Source: Cristatella mucedo (lineage: Eukaryota; Bryozoa; Phylactolaemata; Cristatellidae). Taken from it: DNA of 64,000 nt. Shown piece by piece: positions 31,990 through 43,089 of the stretch. Position numbers and translations under genes: made by a program. Each line of letters begins with the position of its first letter. Position 1 is the first letter of the stretch. Below the pieces are notes generated by a model. It did not search any database, was not told where the DNA came from, and worked only from the letters and a program-made list of their open reading frames with translations. The stretch is from contig WPIO01000086.1 in assembly GCA_009760855.2 (NCBI GenBank), positions 662,501-726,500 on the forward strand, given 5' to 3'.

Positions 31990-32340
31990 TTGTAGTGCAG
32001 TGCTGTGCTGATGATGCCCAGGCGAGTTGGGGAGACCCACTAGACGGACTTAGTAATCAATAGTATGCCATGCTACTACAATATTAAGCCAAACAACTAG
32101 CTAACTCTTAGTTTGACCAGCATTCTTTAGAAGGTTGCTATACACACGAAGCAATGCTGATTTTTCCGAAATGATTACCTTTATAATCGGACTGGAATTC
32201 GCTTTCTAGGCTTGTAGATTCGAAGTAAGAGTTTAGCTGGTCTACCACAACTCGTTCCAGTGTCTTTTATAGTAATATTAGAATGGAAACTAGGCGTAAG
32301 ATATTTGATTTCTCTTGGTCTAGTGTTGCTTTCCTTATTA
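31990..32340 (-). mobile_element. LINE-B 5'-ward fragment
   Basis: Antisense. GATGATGCCCAGGCGAG matches the same place in the copies at 22.3 and 35.7 kb, and CAACTCGTTCCAGTGTCTTT matches GACTTGTTCCAGTGCCTTTG at 24256. The last part (SSVAFLISG on the plus strand) is shared with minus-strand sequence at 7126-7060. Confidence 0.6.
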
Positions 32341-32357
32341 GTGGTCATACTACAAAA

Positions 32358-32525
32358 ATACATACATACATACATACATACATACATACATACCTACATA
32401 CATACATACATACATACATACGTGCATGCCTGTATTTATGCATGCATACATACACGCACCCACATGCATGCATACATACATACATACACACACACACATA
32501 CATGCATGCATACATACATACACAC
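32358..32525. repeat. (TACA)n microsatellite with TACACACA/CATG variants
   Basis: About 165 bp of CATACATA repeats, with ACACAC and GCATGCATG interruptions. It produces spurious 100-codon frames of Tyr-Ile-His-Thr repeats on the plus strand and Met-Tyr-Val-Cys repeats on the minus strand. Confidence 0.95.
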
Positions 32526-32869
32526 TACAGCATTGTTGAAAGGTGCCGGAACTGGAACACTAGGCTGATTCATATGAGGCCTTTCTATGCTTGCTAGGTA
32601 TGGGAGTAACAGATCAGTGGATATTGGAAGTATGACATCATAAGGAAGGTCTAGAGGACGAATCATATTTATGATTGGGAGAATTCCAGTATACGTTCAA
32701 TCTTGAATGTATTGATAGGTACTGAGGTATCTCGCTGAATTGAGGAGGAGGATTGTCAGGGTATTTAGGGATAGGAATCTCGAGTGGTTGCTTCAAATTT
32801 ATAGCCGCACTCTTCGATCTTGTCATGAAAAAGAAGCAAGAGCTTATAGCTTATAGTCTTATATAGTGG
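32526..32869. other. No gene recognised
   Basis: Spacer between the microsatellite and LINE-A; nothing supported. Confidence 0.3.
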
Positions 32870-33605
32870 CTTGCAAAACATTTAACTAGCTCCTTAGTTT
32901 TGTCTCGGCTTGATTATTGTAATTCCCTTTTTGCTGGGCAACAAGAAAAAGTAACTAGGGTCACTGCAAGTGACTATCAATATGGCTTCAAGGCTAGTTT
33001 TCAAGTCCCAGAAATTGTACCATGCGTCTTCTTCGCTAATAGAGCTAGGATGGCTGCCGGTTGATCAATGGAAACAGAGAGACTTCTTACACTGACCGAC
33101 GAGGCTATGGCTTGGCTCCTCCATACCTAGTGGAACTGTTGCACCAGTTTCAGCCTCACCGACCCATCTGGTTCTGTATGGACAATACATTAGCTGTTTC
33201 ATTCCTGCTACGCTTTTAAACCGTAGGCCACTGAAGTTTTAGTTCTGCTCTGCAGGTGCTAGAATGTAGAACTCGCTTACACGATTCATACGTAATGGGA
33301 ACTGCTCTCGTGCTATATTTATTGCTTTTGTGGAGTTACAGACGGAGATACATTACCTTACCAACTATGGCTTATCCTATCCGGTGGTCTTGAGGTGCTA
33401 CTTCCATGTTACTTACTACCTCAACCGCACTCCTGAATACGCTTCCTACTTTTTCTTTGGTGCGTGAGATAAAGTCTGTTTGCTATGGAATGCGTACCGA
33501 AAGCCTCTTAGGCAGTGAGTGGACAAAACAAAACTCTCCAGTGTAACACCCACGTAGACTCCTTTGTGGCTTTGAGGAGTCGGGGATACTTTACATTACA
33601 TTGCG
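32870..33605 (+). mobile_element. LINE-A, rearranged C-terminal half
   Basis: Sense LINE-A: TAGTTTTGTCTCGGCTTGAT (LSRLDYCNS region), TAGGATGGCTGCCGGTTGAT, then GAACTGTTGCACCAGTTTCA. A premature 3' end (TTTGTGGAGTTACAGACGGAG plus TACATTACC) occurs at 33325-33362, after which coding sequence resumes (TACTTACTACCTCAACCGCA) and a second 3' end comes at 33540-33605. Two overlapping copies or an internal duplication. Confidence 0.75.
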
Positions 33606-33609
33606 AGGC

Positions 33610-34175
33610 TCAATGACTCACCAAGAGCTGCAATAAACAGGTTCCATCTAAACCTTCTTTTTAAATGTCGTCAGTCCAGAGAAGATTTTGGCTAGTGTCA
33701 GTTGTGAGTTCTAATCTTACAGAGAATAATAATTACAGGCACGATCGTCAAAACATTTGAGGTTCCTACAAGGTATGGCTAAGAAATTTGAGTCAGAACC
33801 AAGATAGTACGATTTTGTGCATGGTGGGCAATGGTTCCAATCGGTAGACTGAAACTAAAGAAAGAAAAAAGTAAAAGTAAGTGACAGAACCCTAAAGTCG
33901 GTACAGTGCTTGATTGGTAGCCAGTGCAGCCGGTCAGCGAGAGGTTGTGTGCTGTGGAAACCGTGACGCTCTCCATAGACAAGCCTAGCTGCAGATTTGT
34001 GCACTAGTTGTTTGCACTTGATCTCACGTGCCAAAAGACCAGCATGCAGTACGTTACCGATGTTGTGACGGGATGTGACAAATGTATAGATCAGTTTTGA
34101 TGGTAGCATCTCTGTCTAAGCAAGCCCAAAGTATAGCAATGCCATGCTGCTAAAAAAGGCTGCCTCAACTGTGGT
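33610..34175 (-). mobile_element. LINE-B fragment
   Basis: Antisense landmarks CCTACAAGGTATGGCTAAGA, GCCGGTCAGCGAGAGG, AGACAAGCCTAGCTGCAG and TCTCTGTCTAAGCAAGCCCA. It abuts the next LINE-A without a gap. Confidence 0.75.
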
Positions 34176-34440
34176 GCTGAGTTAATGCAATGCAATGTAT
34201 CTCTACCTGTAACTATTCAAAGCTAAAAAGACTATGCTGGTGTTATGAAGGAGAGTTGTTTATAATGCATTCATAGCCTAAGCTGCTATTGGTACGCATC
34301 CAGTAGCCCACAGACTTCATCTCACCCAAAAAAAGGAGATAGTGAGAAGCATAGCTGAGTCACGGAACCAGTTAAGGTTGTGGGTAACATGGAAGTGGCA
34401 TCTCAGGACTGTGGGATAGGGTCTGAAACAGTCTGCAGAG
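34176..34440 (-). mobile_element. LINE-A 3' fragment
   Basis: Antisense: a TGCAATGCAATGTATCTC tail (variant of the pentamer), GACTATGCTGGTGTTATGAA, CAGACTTCATCTCACCC and GTAACATGGAAGTGGCATCT. About 260 bp. Confidence 0.75.
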
Positions 34441-35880
34441 GTAATAATAATACACTTGATAAAGCACCCTCAGAGAACTCGATCACTTTCTTGACGCTTT
34501 ACATTTGCTGCAAATGGAAGCACGATTGAATGGTGTGTTATATCATGCTTGATAGACGACATCAATAACATGGTTAGGGGTGAGATGCACAGGGTCAGCA
34601 TGCAAGTGTGGTTAGTGGCAGCATGGTCATGTCAGCGCTCACAAGCAAGCTCAGGACGAGCCACATGAACCCACTAAATACTGTCCTAAATAGGTGTGTC
34701 TTTAAGTTCTTTTTAAATGTGGTCAAGTCAGCGGATGTTCTGACGCAAGTCGGGAGGGAGTTCCAGGTTACCGGAGCATAGGAACTAAATGCATGGTCCC
34801 AAAAAAATTTGAGGTTTGTACGAGGTAATGGTAAACTGTTGGATTCCGAAAAGCAGGTGATACGATGTTTGTCCTGAGGGGAGTAGATCCGAGGGATAGG
34901 TTGGAACCAAAGAATGAAGTGACCTAAAATCGAGCAATCAAAACCTTGAAGTCGATCCATTGCTTTACTGGTAGCCAGTGCATATAGGCGAGAAGTGATG
35001 TGATGTGGCAACTGCGAAGCACACGACAGACAAGCCTAGCTGCTGAGTTTTGCACCAGCTGTAATCGCCTGATTGCACACGCCGGTAGGCCAGCAAGCAG
35101 TGAGTTACAGAAGTTAAGATGGTAAGTCACAAATGCATGGACCAACTAAGACGTGGTGTCCATATCTAAACAAGCCCAAATTTTAGCAACGTTATGTAGC
35201 TGAAAGTAGGCATATTTGACTGTGGAGCTGATGTGGTCATCTAACGAAAAGTCAGTTTGGAACATGACACCTGTATTTCGAGCTGATTCAACAGTAGATA
35301 TGCTGGCAGAGCCAATTTTGAGCGTCAGCCTTTCCAATTTTGGAATCGCACTGGCTTTGCCCATTACTATTAACTAAGTTTTATCATCGTTTAGTTTTAG
35401 AAAATTGTTTTCCATCCATGTGTGGGTGTCATTGATACACGCAGCAAGGGAGTTGAGAGAATTTGAGGTGCTCGAAGGGTGGGAGGGATCAAAGCAAAGG
35501 TACAGATGAGCGCCATCCACATAGAAGTGAAAGCCTAGATTGTCCTTGGCAACCACATAAGCAAGCAGGAGAGTATAAACCATGGAAAAAACCGCAACTA
35601 GCACGGAGCCCTGAGGTACCCCATATTTCCGAGGTACTTCGGACGATCTTTGTCTATTCGCTTCAATACTCTGGAGTCTGTCACTGAGATAGGACCTAAA
35701 CCATTGCAGAGCAGTGCCAGTGATGCCCAGGCGAGACGAGAGGTGAGACTTTGTCTTTGAGTTGTGGTCTAATGTGGTACTGATAGATCGTTTGACCCTT
35801 GTTTGAAGCATTTCATGCACTTGAGCTACTAGAAAGAAAAACGAGTCAGCAATCATATTGTCAGTGCAGGCTAACGCACA
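34440..35880 (-). mobile_element. LINE-B, well preserved
   Basis: Antisense with an intact 3' end (AATAATACACTTGATAAAGC). The minus strand keeps long pieces: GVPQGSVL near 35620, then YVDGAHLYLCF where YADD is expected, so a catalytic Asp is lost; MENNFLKLNDDKT; LDDHISSTVKYAYFQLHNVA; SAARLVCR; LAYMHWLPVKQWIDFKV. Split over four frames by indels. Confidence 0.85.
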
Positions 35881-36374
35881 CCTAATTCGTCAGCAAGTTG
35901 GTCAAAGGAATGTTGAAATAACCTATTACGATGAAAGATTAATTTTTAGAAGTTAGAATAGAAATTTGAGAAAGTAGATTGTAGATGAAAGTACACTTTT
36001 TACCTCAGTGGTAATACATAATGCCACCCTCTGAAGGATATCTACGGAGAGAATAGAAACAAGAGCTTGAAAAGACTTGTCCAGTGGGAGCTGAAAGAGA
36101 TTCGAAATTAAGGGGAAACGTAGGAAAAAAGTTGAACAGCCCACTATTTTTGACAAAAGAGATGCTTTTCGTAATCAGATTAGCTATGAGGCGAGCAGTG
36201 AGTTAATTTTAGGCAGGCCTCGGTCAAAGGAAATAGGTCTATGCTGTCTTTAGTTACCATTTCAAATATAATTCGAGGTTTATTGCACACCGAGCAAAAA
36301 TTTAGAAGGTTTAGCTTCATAAGTCCGGAATTGTGGAAAGTAAAGCATCAGGAGTTTTGACGGCATTTTCTCCT
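35881..36374. other. No gene recognised
   Basis: AT-rich spacer, possibly decayed 5' LINE-B sequence. Confidence 0.3.
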
Positions 36375-36560
36375 GCCTAACACCCACTTAGTCTGTATGA
36401 TATTCTATTGCGTATCACTTTGCAGCAAATGTAAAGCGCCTAGAAAGAGATTAAGTTCTGTGAGGGCGCTTTATCAAGTGCAATATTATTATTATTATTA
36501 TTATGATTTTGTGGAGTTACAGAAGAAGATACATTAAATTACATTACATAGAAAATTCTA
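36375..36560 (+). mobile_element. LINE-A 3' tail split by a LINE-B insertion
   Basis: The LINE-A end TCTCCTGCCTAACACCCACT, TAGTCTGTATGATATTC is interrupted at about 36407. It resumes at 36505 with GATTTTGTGGAGTTACAGAA, then ACATTAAATTACATTACAT. Confidence 0.75.
36408..36505 (+). mobile_element. LINE-B 3' end nested in LINE-A
   Basis: GCAGCAAATGTAAAGCGCCT, AGAAAGAGATTAAGTTCTG, GGGCGCTTTATCAAGTGCAA and seven ATT triplets: a complete ~95-bp LINE-B 3' end inside the LINE-A tail. It shows that LINE-B was active after this LINE-A copy arrived. Confidence 0.8.
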
Positions 36561-37646
36561 CCATAGTACCTATGTTCACTGGTAAGTTTTTTTTCAAATC
36601 TTCACATATTATCCTAGCTTAAATATAAGCTTCTGGATCCCAGCATTTACGAAGTCAGGAATATATTTCAATAGTTTGGAGTATCACTGTTAACCTCTCC
36701 TAGACATGTATTTCCGGTTGCAAGATGACATTTAGCCCTATAGACCCCATAATACTGCATGCCTTCTGAAATACCTTGACATGCAGCCTTGGGATCTAGA
36801 ATGATAATCGTTTCATACCAGTGGGTGCTGTTTCAAAGTCTTTCAAATAGTCAATTATCAGGCAACAGAAAAGGAATTCGTACTAGATCTGAGAAATGAG
36901 GCTGGTTTTCTATTCTAACTTTCGTACGCCGATAAGAGAACTGTATTATCGCGAGCTCCCACTCTTCTACCAGCCAACTCCAAACAGAAAAGGCACGTTT
37001 AAAACATGCTGCAGAATAAATCACTCAACAGAGCTAAGACTAAAACTAATTACTTCTAACATTCACTGGCATGCTTATTTTTCAGAGCTTCACTGATAGT
37101 TCTATTGTATTTTCAGCAGCTTTAGTTCCTTTGCTAGTCCTTAGTTTTAATCGTAGGTCCTTAGCACTAATCAGCTGGCCGAGGCTGAGCCATCATCGCA
37201 AGACGATGGTACAGGTTTAATCATATTTACCGATGTCACTGCCTAATTCTTACCTGCCACTGTTAGCCTGGAGAGTTTTTAAATTAAGCGCCACCGTTTG
37301 AAGAATTCAGAGAAGTATTTATTTCCTCTAATAGTAGCAAGCCTAAAACTTCTGTAGCGCTTAGTTTCATATAGAAAGCATGTCAATGCTTATAACACAT
37401 AGTTGTACCTGGGTATTTCACCTCTTTCTAAGCAGGGTGCAACAATTAATGTCTTCCTTTTCAGCTTGTAATGCTGAACAGATTGTAATAAGAAAAACCT
37501 ATACGTTATTAGGCAAACCAACCAAGTGCCACCTAGAAGAGATAATGCGTCGCCTCTGAACCGAATCTTTATATTTTAAATAGACAACTCAGATCCAAGC
37601 CATGTTAACTAGATCAAAGTTTCTGTTCAGTGTCTCACTGCATTAG
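36561..37646. other. No gene recognised
   Basis: No repeat and no supported ORF; candidate intron or intergenic DNA upstream of the second exon run. Confidence 0.3.
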
Positions 37647-37724
37647 ATTGTTAAAATTGAAAATTGCGAAGAACTGTTTCCCATGGGAAAACTGTGCATC
37701 TACTTGTACGTCCCGTGAAGACTT
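37647..37724 (+). CDS. Possible Cys-rich ectodomain exon
   Basis: Acceptor TTCTGTTCAGTGTCTCACTGCATTAG would open a 78-nt exon ending TT|GTAAAG, phase 2 to 2 like exon 2 at 27942. It reads IAKNCFPWENCASTCTSRED, C-x6-C-x3-C. Phase and Cys richness fit the family, but residue similarity to the 27942 exon is weak. Confidence 0.25.
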
Positions 37725-38816
37725 GTAAAGTAATATCGTTACCGGTCTTCCTGTGCATCAGAGATGAAGATTGGAGTTCTCACCGACTTTGGCAATTATG
37801 CTTGGTCATCAGGTTTTTGAAATTTAAAAACTCATACCACTTATTAGCAGCCTGCACTGGAACGAAATCAAGCAGTATAACGAAGTGAAGGTCCTATCAC
37901 TTTAGGAACTCTCTGTGGTGTCTTGCTCAAGGATATCTATTAGTACTTTGCATTCGCGGCCACTCCCGCGATAGTACCCGCAACTCTGCTAATTTTAGGT
38001 AGTTAAACTTTGTTAAAATGAAAAATCCTTCTGGTTTACTTACCTTAATTTATTATGCTCCCAAACCCTTCTGAATAGAGTTTTCTAGCTGAGCCTCAAA
38101 CCAGGCCTAAATTCTTCGGGGATAATGCCTTTTCTTGGTATGCTCATAGAACACATGGATCTCGCGTGGATTTTGTCACGATATCTCATGACTTGACTAA
38201 ATTTAAAGGAAGCTAAAACCATCCCAGTTTCTCCGAGAATGTTTAGTTTGCCATTAATTTTCCTTATGTGTGCTTATGCGTTTTGATACTGTGGTTGGAA
38301 GTAATAACCATACTACCATCCATATTGTGGAGCATTATTACAATGCTTAAAAATATATTTGCATGCTGTTCTCTGAAAGAAATTAACATTTCCTATATAT
38401 ATATATATATATATATATATAGGATATATGTTCGTATCTTGTTAATGTCAATTAGTTGGTTCAAGATTGCACAATAAATGAATTTCTGCGAAGTATGATT
38501 CTTCATAAATCGAATACTTTGGTAGTTTCTTTAAGTCTCTGGAAAATCAATCGCATCGCTACGAAATTCCAGGAATCTTGAGTTTATGTGCTCCCGCTCT
38601 ATATTAAAATCACGCTAACCGTTATTCGGAGTAATTAGGTATATTTTTATTTAGCTGTGTCTAAAGCCTGGGTGAAGATTTTTCAGGTGACTGCTTTACT
38701 GCATTTGGCTTTCTCTGGATTGTATACATATTCTCCTTGGCAAAAGGTTTCTATATATATGTTATATATGTTATTAAAACCTGACGTTGTATTTTGATGT
38801 TTTTCTAAATTTATAG
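37725..38816. other. No gene recognised; one AT dinucleotide run
   Basis: Contains a clean TA dinucleotide run at about 38394-38421. Otherwise featureless. Confidence 0.35.
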
Positions 38817-38904
38817 CCTGACTGCGGGCCTACCATGTGCCACGAATTTTACTTCTTCGATCTACATGCACGACCCGTCTTACTGATGTTACTAAAAGTT
38901 AAAA
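38817..38904 (+). CDS. Possible N-terminal ectodomain exon
   Basis: Acceptor GTTTTTCTAAATTTATAG, then an open frame reading PDCGPTMCHEFYFFDLHARP and LLMLLKV, with a possible donor AAAA|GTAAAT. C-x4-C followed by alternating hydrophobics recalls KTGCAKLRFDIGAHSFLSVL at 50950. The frame runs open to a stop at 38964-38966, so the donor is not forced. The exit phase does not match the entry of the 40413 exon unless an intermediate exon exists. Confidence 0.3.
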
Positions 38905-38966
38905 GTAAATGCGCTCAGCCGATGAGCCAATTTATAAAAAACACACTGACTAGTCTTAAATACTAG

Positions 38967-40412
38967 AACTTGGCTACTCTACTTGTGACAGAAATTCTTG
39001 GCCGGTGAAACAGAATCTTTTACGGAGACAAAAACTGCACAGCTAAACTATCAAAGTTTCGGGAACCTGGATACCCCCTCCTTTGTAGTACTGGACATCC
39101 ACTTTGAAAATATCACTAGACGAGACTGCACTGCTATGTACACGTGGCGTCTAGCACTTTCAAACATTTATTGCTAGCCTTACTAGCAGCCAATTATTAT
39201 GAGAATCTGTGCATGAGTGACATGGCAACCCACAATAGGTCTGAATGGGAAGCCTTAAGGCACGTCGAACGAAAGCGGGCAGGGCAGGTCACTTCATTCC
39301 CTGGTACTTGCCTACCTATTTTCTCTTTTCTCTCCTCCAGTGTGCTCTTACACCTTCACTCGTCATCTTCGTCTTGCCATTACCCACACTAAACTATAAT
39401 TTTCGGTGATCAAGAAGTCAGATCACATTTCTGAAAAGTCTAGAATTATTTTTGGGTAACGCTAACTAATGGCAACGATGCTGCAACCTGTAAGTCCTAC
39501 CCACAAGACACTTTTCTTCTGGACCACTTTGCCATCACATCAGAGAGCTTTTCTTATTTTTACCAGGCGTGCTTTATGAGTATAACTTTGCATTTTCAGT
39601 GCCTTTTATTACCTATAGGTCCCTCTTACTAAACGCTATGATTATCTTCATGTGGGTGTTATCATCCTAACCTAAACATGAAACTTATTTACTTATGCAT
39701 GCTAGATCCCGTGCTTACCTCTAAGGTAGTGAGGCAAGCCATAAAGCTCCTGGATAGACATTTACTTATTTTAAGGAACTATACAAGCTACGTATTATTG
39801 TTATTCTTAAAATAGACTTGCGATAGAGTATATTCCCTAGATGCACATAGCTCATATTTCCTTTGAATCCATATAGAATGTATGACATATTTTCTTTGAA
39901 CCGCAGTTATCATACACTGCCGGGACCTAGTACCTGAGTAATCAACGGCACTATTGGTGCCTAATAAAATTAAATGTAAAGTTTGCAGCTCAACTCCTAA
40001 TAAATAATTAAACCCATCTAAATAATGTACATGCAGCACCCCAAGATTTTGATAGAGAACGTTGTTACACATACATGTTAACATGAGTAGCTCACTGCCT
40101 GATGGCTCGCAATGCCGAGAATATTAGAAATACATTACTGCATATCAATTTGCACTTCCATTACACACCACTCTCGGAAGTATTGGTCACAGCATCCAAC
40201 GCCGAGCCATCTTGTTGATTGACTGAAGGATGTCGTCTACTTGCCCGACTGAATGACGGACCGATTTTCTGGCTAAAAATAGTAGAGATAAGATAAACAT
40301 GAGGACTTAAGGCATTTTAGCAGGACTTTAAAGAATCATTTATTTGCTATATTCTTACAGTACTGATACTTTAAAAAATTTCCTCTGACTTAACTCTCTA
40401 AAATATATATAG
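38967..40412. other. No gene recognised
   Basis: Two 80-100 codon open frames (39144-39392 plus, 39788-40084 minus) lack motifs, splice context and paralogues. No LINE or SINE landmark. Confidence 0.3.
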
Positions 40413-40681
40413 TTTGGCCTCAAGATATCATTTTACATGACGATCAAAAATGGTGTGTATGAGAGGGCACTAATACTTGTGGCGATAAAGAATCAGATGA
40501 ATGAGTCTGCAAAGTTTCATTTTTATATTAATTATAGCAATGAAGATACATTTTCAGTGTCCTATAAGAGAGCTAAATCCTTTAATTTGAATTTAGCAGG
40601 TGATGTACTTATGGGGAAGTGCACCGCTTTCAGTGATGATTCATCATGTCTTCCTGGACCGAGACATAATTTTACAGTTGC
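40413..40681 (+). CDS. Ectodomain exon related to the one at 27499
   Basis: About 89 codons after CTTAACTCTCTAAAATATATATAG, ending GTTGC|GTAGGT in phase 2. It starts GLKISFYMTIKNG, parallel to GYRISFKVGSNYG at 27500. It has beta-like stretches (ALILVAI, KFHFYINYS, SFNLNLAG), N-glycosylation sequons (NES, NYS, NFT) and a Cys pair (GKCTAF...SSCLPG) near the end, as in the 27499 exon. The apparent entry phase here is 0 rather than 2, an inconsistency. LINE-B and LINE-A insertions follow directly, so the partner exon with FC-x3-CC may have been destroyed or displaced. Confidence 0.5.
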
Positions 40682-40754
40682 GTAGGTCTTCGATTACAGA
40701 TAAGCATATTTACCATCAGTATTAACGGCACTACGTTGTTTAGGTCACAAGTAA

Positions 40755-41370
40755 AGTATTTCTGCAGCTTTAAACGCCTTCTATGTCGTTTCTGTCGTGA
40801 GGTTCGCAATTTCGGCATCGCATCACTTGTCGCCGACCTGCATCGTCTCTCAATCAAGCGACACATCAATTTGTAGAGGTTGGTCAATCACTTTTAGGTG
40901 CATAAATTCTTAGCCTCCTGCCGACCTATCAGGTATATCCCCCAGCAGGCTAAGCATCCTACCACCAACTTTTCTGAATCTGACCATGTAGGTACACCTA
41001 AATCGTACATCAGGTAGTTTAGAGACCATGCATTTTTCAGATTTGCTCCTAAAAAATGTTTTTTACTAGTGTCACTGCATCCCCAGCTTTAATGTTAAAA
41101 ATTAGCTAAAAACGCATATATTTGTCACCGCTTTTAGTCGGTTCATGTGATCCAACCTTTCCGAAATTATGCGTGCTGACATTTTACATGCTGCCACTAT
41201 TCGTTTTTGAATGCTGACCCCATGCAAGTCCCCTCTAGCATTGTCTTGCTTGCTGTCATTTAGCATGCTAACACTAACCATTTGAAAATCCTTCCTTTAA
41301 AGCACATGTCAAGTGCATAAAAAAAATTTAAGTTCTTACAGGACTCTAAAAAAATGCTTTATAGTTCTGC
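40755..41370 (+). mobile_element. LINE-B fragment
   Basis: Sense copy from TTTCTGTCGTGAGGTTCGCA and GTCGCCGACCTGCATCGTCT to CATAAAAAAAATTTAAGTTC and GGACTCTAAAAAAATGC. Diverged; it lies just downstream of the 40413 exon. Confidence 0.75.
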
Positions 41371-41389
41371 TTATTATGATGTGATTAAT

Positions 41390-41880
41390 ACAAAGCAAAG
41401 TTCTTACGCTGACCCACAAGGCCCGCCACGGCTTGGCTCCCTTGTACCTAGCTGACCTGCTGCATCAGTTTCAGCCTCTTTGCGCTCTCGGGACGTGTGT
41501 GGACAATAAATTACCTGTTCAAATCCTCAGCTTAAAGACCGTTGGTGACAGAAGCTTTAGCTCTGCAGGTCATAGACTGTGCAACTCGCTTCCACAATTC
41601 TTACAAAGCGACAGCTACTCTCCTACTGCCGACTATGGCTCATCCTTTTCAGCAGTCCTGAACTGCTACTTCCATGCTACTCGCTACCTCAACTGCTCTC
41701 CTGACTCTACTATGCTTCCCGCTTTCTCTTCGTTGCGTGAGACGAAGTCTGTTGGCTACCGAATGCGTACCAAAAGCTGCTTATGCTGTGAGTGGGCTAT
41801 ATAAAACTCTCCTTCGTAGCACCCACGTGGTCTCTATGACTTTGTAGAGTTACAGACGGAGATACATTACGTTGCATAGT
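41390..41880 (+). mobile_element. LINE-A 3' fragment, well preserved
   Basis: Sense. One frame of 123 codons (41433-41804) reads YLADLLHQFQPLCALGTC, VGDRSFSSAG and LRETKSVGYRMRTKS, very close to the 10 kb copy. The 3' end GCACCCACGTGGTCTCTATG, AGTTACAGACGGAGATACAT is present. Confidence 0.85.
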
Positions 41881-42200
41881 GAATGCCAGTACCGGTGGTT
41901 TTGGGGCCCATATCTTCCCTCCTTCCCATCCAAACTTTAGCATCTTCCGAAAGGACCCCTGAGGGTAAGCTTTGATACCGCTCGGCTTCAAGTAAAACTT
42001 CCTACCAGTATTGCAAATTGTGAACTTCAATGAGCTAGTTCGCGCAACCCTTTAAAAGTGAAACAGTGTTCGGTGCGCTTGTTCCTCGGTCCATAGCTGG
42101 CGACTAAATTATAGCTCTTTCGAAAGTCAAAGTTTACCGTGGGCAATAATAAAAGTATAAAATGCTGTTGCAGCCTCCGAAGCACCTTATATTCAATCAG

Positions 42201-42361
42201 CTTCATACCTGTGGTAATTAGAAAGATCATAGCAACAGTTTTCTCTGTATTACTTTTCGCTTCAAATTCAACTTTTTTTGTATCCCTATCTCTGGTCGCG
42301 TTTTTGCAATTTCACCGCTTTCGCGATTTCTTCATACCGAGATTCAGTTGCTTCTTCAAAA
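42201..42361 (+). CDS. Possible alternative TM exon
   Basis: Acceptor CCTTATATTCAATCAG and strong donor AAAA|GTAAGT define 161 nt, phase 2 to 1, exactly the phases needed between the Cys exon and the cytoplasmic exon at 42861. It reads KIIATVFSVLLFASNSTFFV and SLSLVAFLQF, then a basic/aromatic stretch (HRFRDFFIPRF). There is no residue similarity to the TM exon at 28117. The plus frame stays open beyond the donor, and the minus strand here also reads protein-like (FEEATESRYEEIAKAV), so this is uncertain. Confidence 0.3.
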
Positions 42362-42860
42362 GTAAGTCTAGTAATGTTCTGACATCATGCGCACCCTTAC
42401 AATGCTTGCAGTTTTGTAGCCTGCTTGGTTTGGTCTCCAAATTCAAGCTTTCAGGGAGACTGAAATCTCACTTGCATGGCTCACCCCTCAGCGCCTTCTG
42501 GAAACTACTGATTCCAAATATGATAGCAAGTGGACGTCACTTAGACCAGTTCGGAAAAAATATCGGTAAACAAAAAAATCCATTAGCACTCAATAAATAC
42601 GCATATTTTTTTGAGTTTTACCACAGTTATAATTAATTAAATTTTTAACCAGATTTTTGCTTAAGTAAGATTATTTCTGTTGTATGGTTTTACTAATACT
42701 AATTCAGGCAGAAACTATGCGCATAGCCTCGGACTGAAGCTGAGTACTGGCCAGCTAAAAGTGATCTGCAGGCCTGCACAGATGATCGTTTGCCATCTCT
42801 TTCTTGCAGGTCGCTGTTGCTTGCTTTGAACGCAGGTTTCTTTGCATCGTTTCACTGTAG
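42362..42860. other. Presumed intron upstream of the cytoplasmic exon
   Basis: AT-rich, no repeat landmarks. Several AG sites precede the chosen acceptor (TTTGCATCGTTTCACTGTAG), which has the best pyrimidine tract and the phase required by the paralogous exon. Confidence 0.35.
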
Positions 42861-42976
42861 GCGAAATTCCAATTAGTAATGAGGAAAACTCGCAGAACAA
42901 TTCGGACTTTATAGCAACGATTGCATATACTGGCAGTACAAACTATGCTGCTGACCAAAATCTGGAAGATGAAAGG
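42861..42976 (+). CDS. Cytoplasmic middle exon (copy 2) of the PY-motif membrane-protein family
   Basis: 116 nt between CATCGTTTCACTGTAG and AGG|GTAAGC, phase 1 to 0. It encodes EIPISNEENSQNNSDF, then TNYAADQNLEDER. It matches the 9184 exon in length, in both phases, in GAGGAAAAC placed 20 nt after the acceptor, and in the AAD...L-x-D-(D/E)-R end. Joined to a phase-1 donor such as that of the TM exon (ending in G) it gives an in-frame Gly codon; it leads in phase 0 to the tail exon at 47419. Acidic and Asn-rich, predicted unstructured and cytoplasmic. Confidence 0.72.
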
Positions 42977-43089
42977 GTAAGCTTTGCAGTGGAGAGTCTC
43001 AATTATTTTAGTTAGGCAACAAATAACTTAGTTTATTTGGCATGAGAACATGGAGCATTCAACGCAATGTCCAAACTCAGATCTGCAAT

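Noticed and set aside
32260-32666. 100-codon frames of Tyr-Ile-His-Thr and Met-Tyr-Val-Cys repeats
   Set aside because: They are translations of the (TACA)n microsatellite in several frames, not a repeat protein.
40742-40875. Phase-2 frame after TTGTTTAG reading KYFCSFKRLLCRFCRE, tempting as the missing Cys exon after 40413
   Set aside because: From about 40755 it is LINE-B sequence (the LVCRERRSC...LLADLHWLP region), so the cysteines come from the LINE.
41941-41964. A 24-nt micro-exon with strong acceptor (CCAAACTTTAG) and donor (GAGG|GTAAGC)
   Set aside because: One of the three frames stops, no paralogue has such an exon, and the splice words could arise by chance; kept only as a curiosity.
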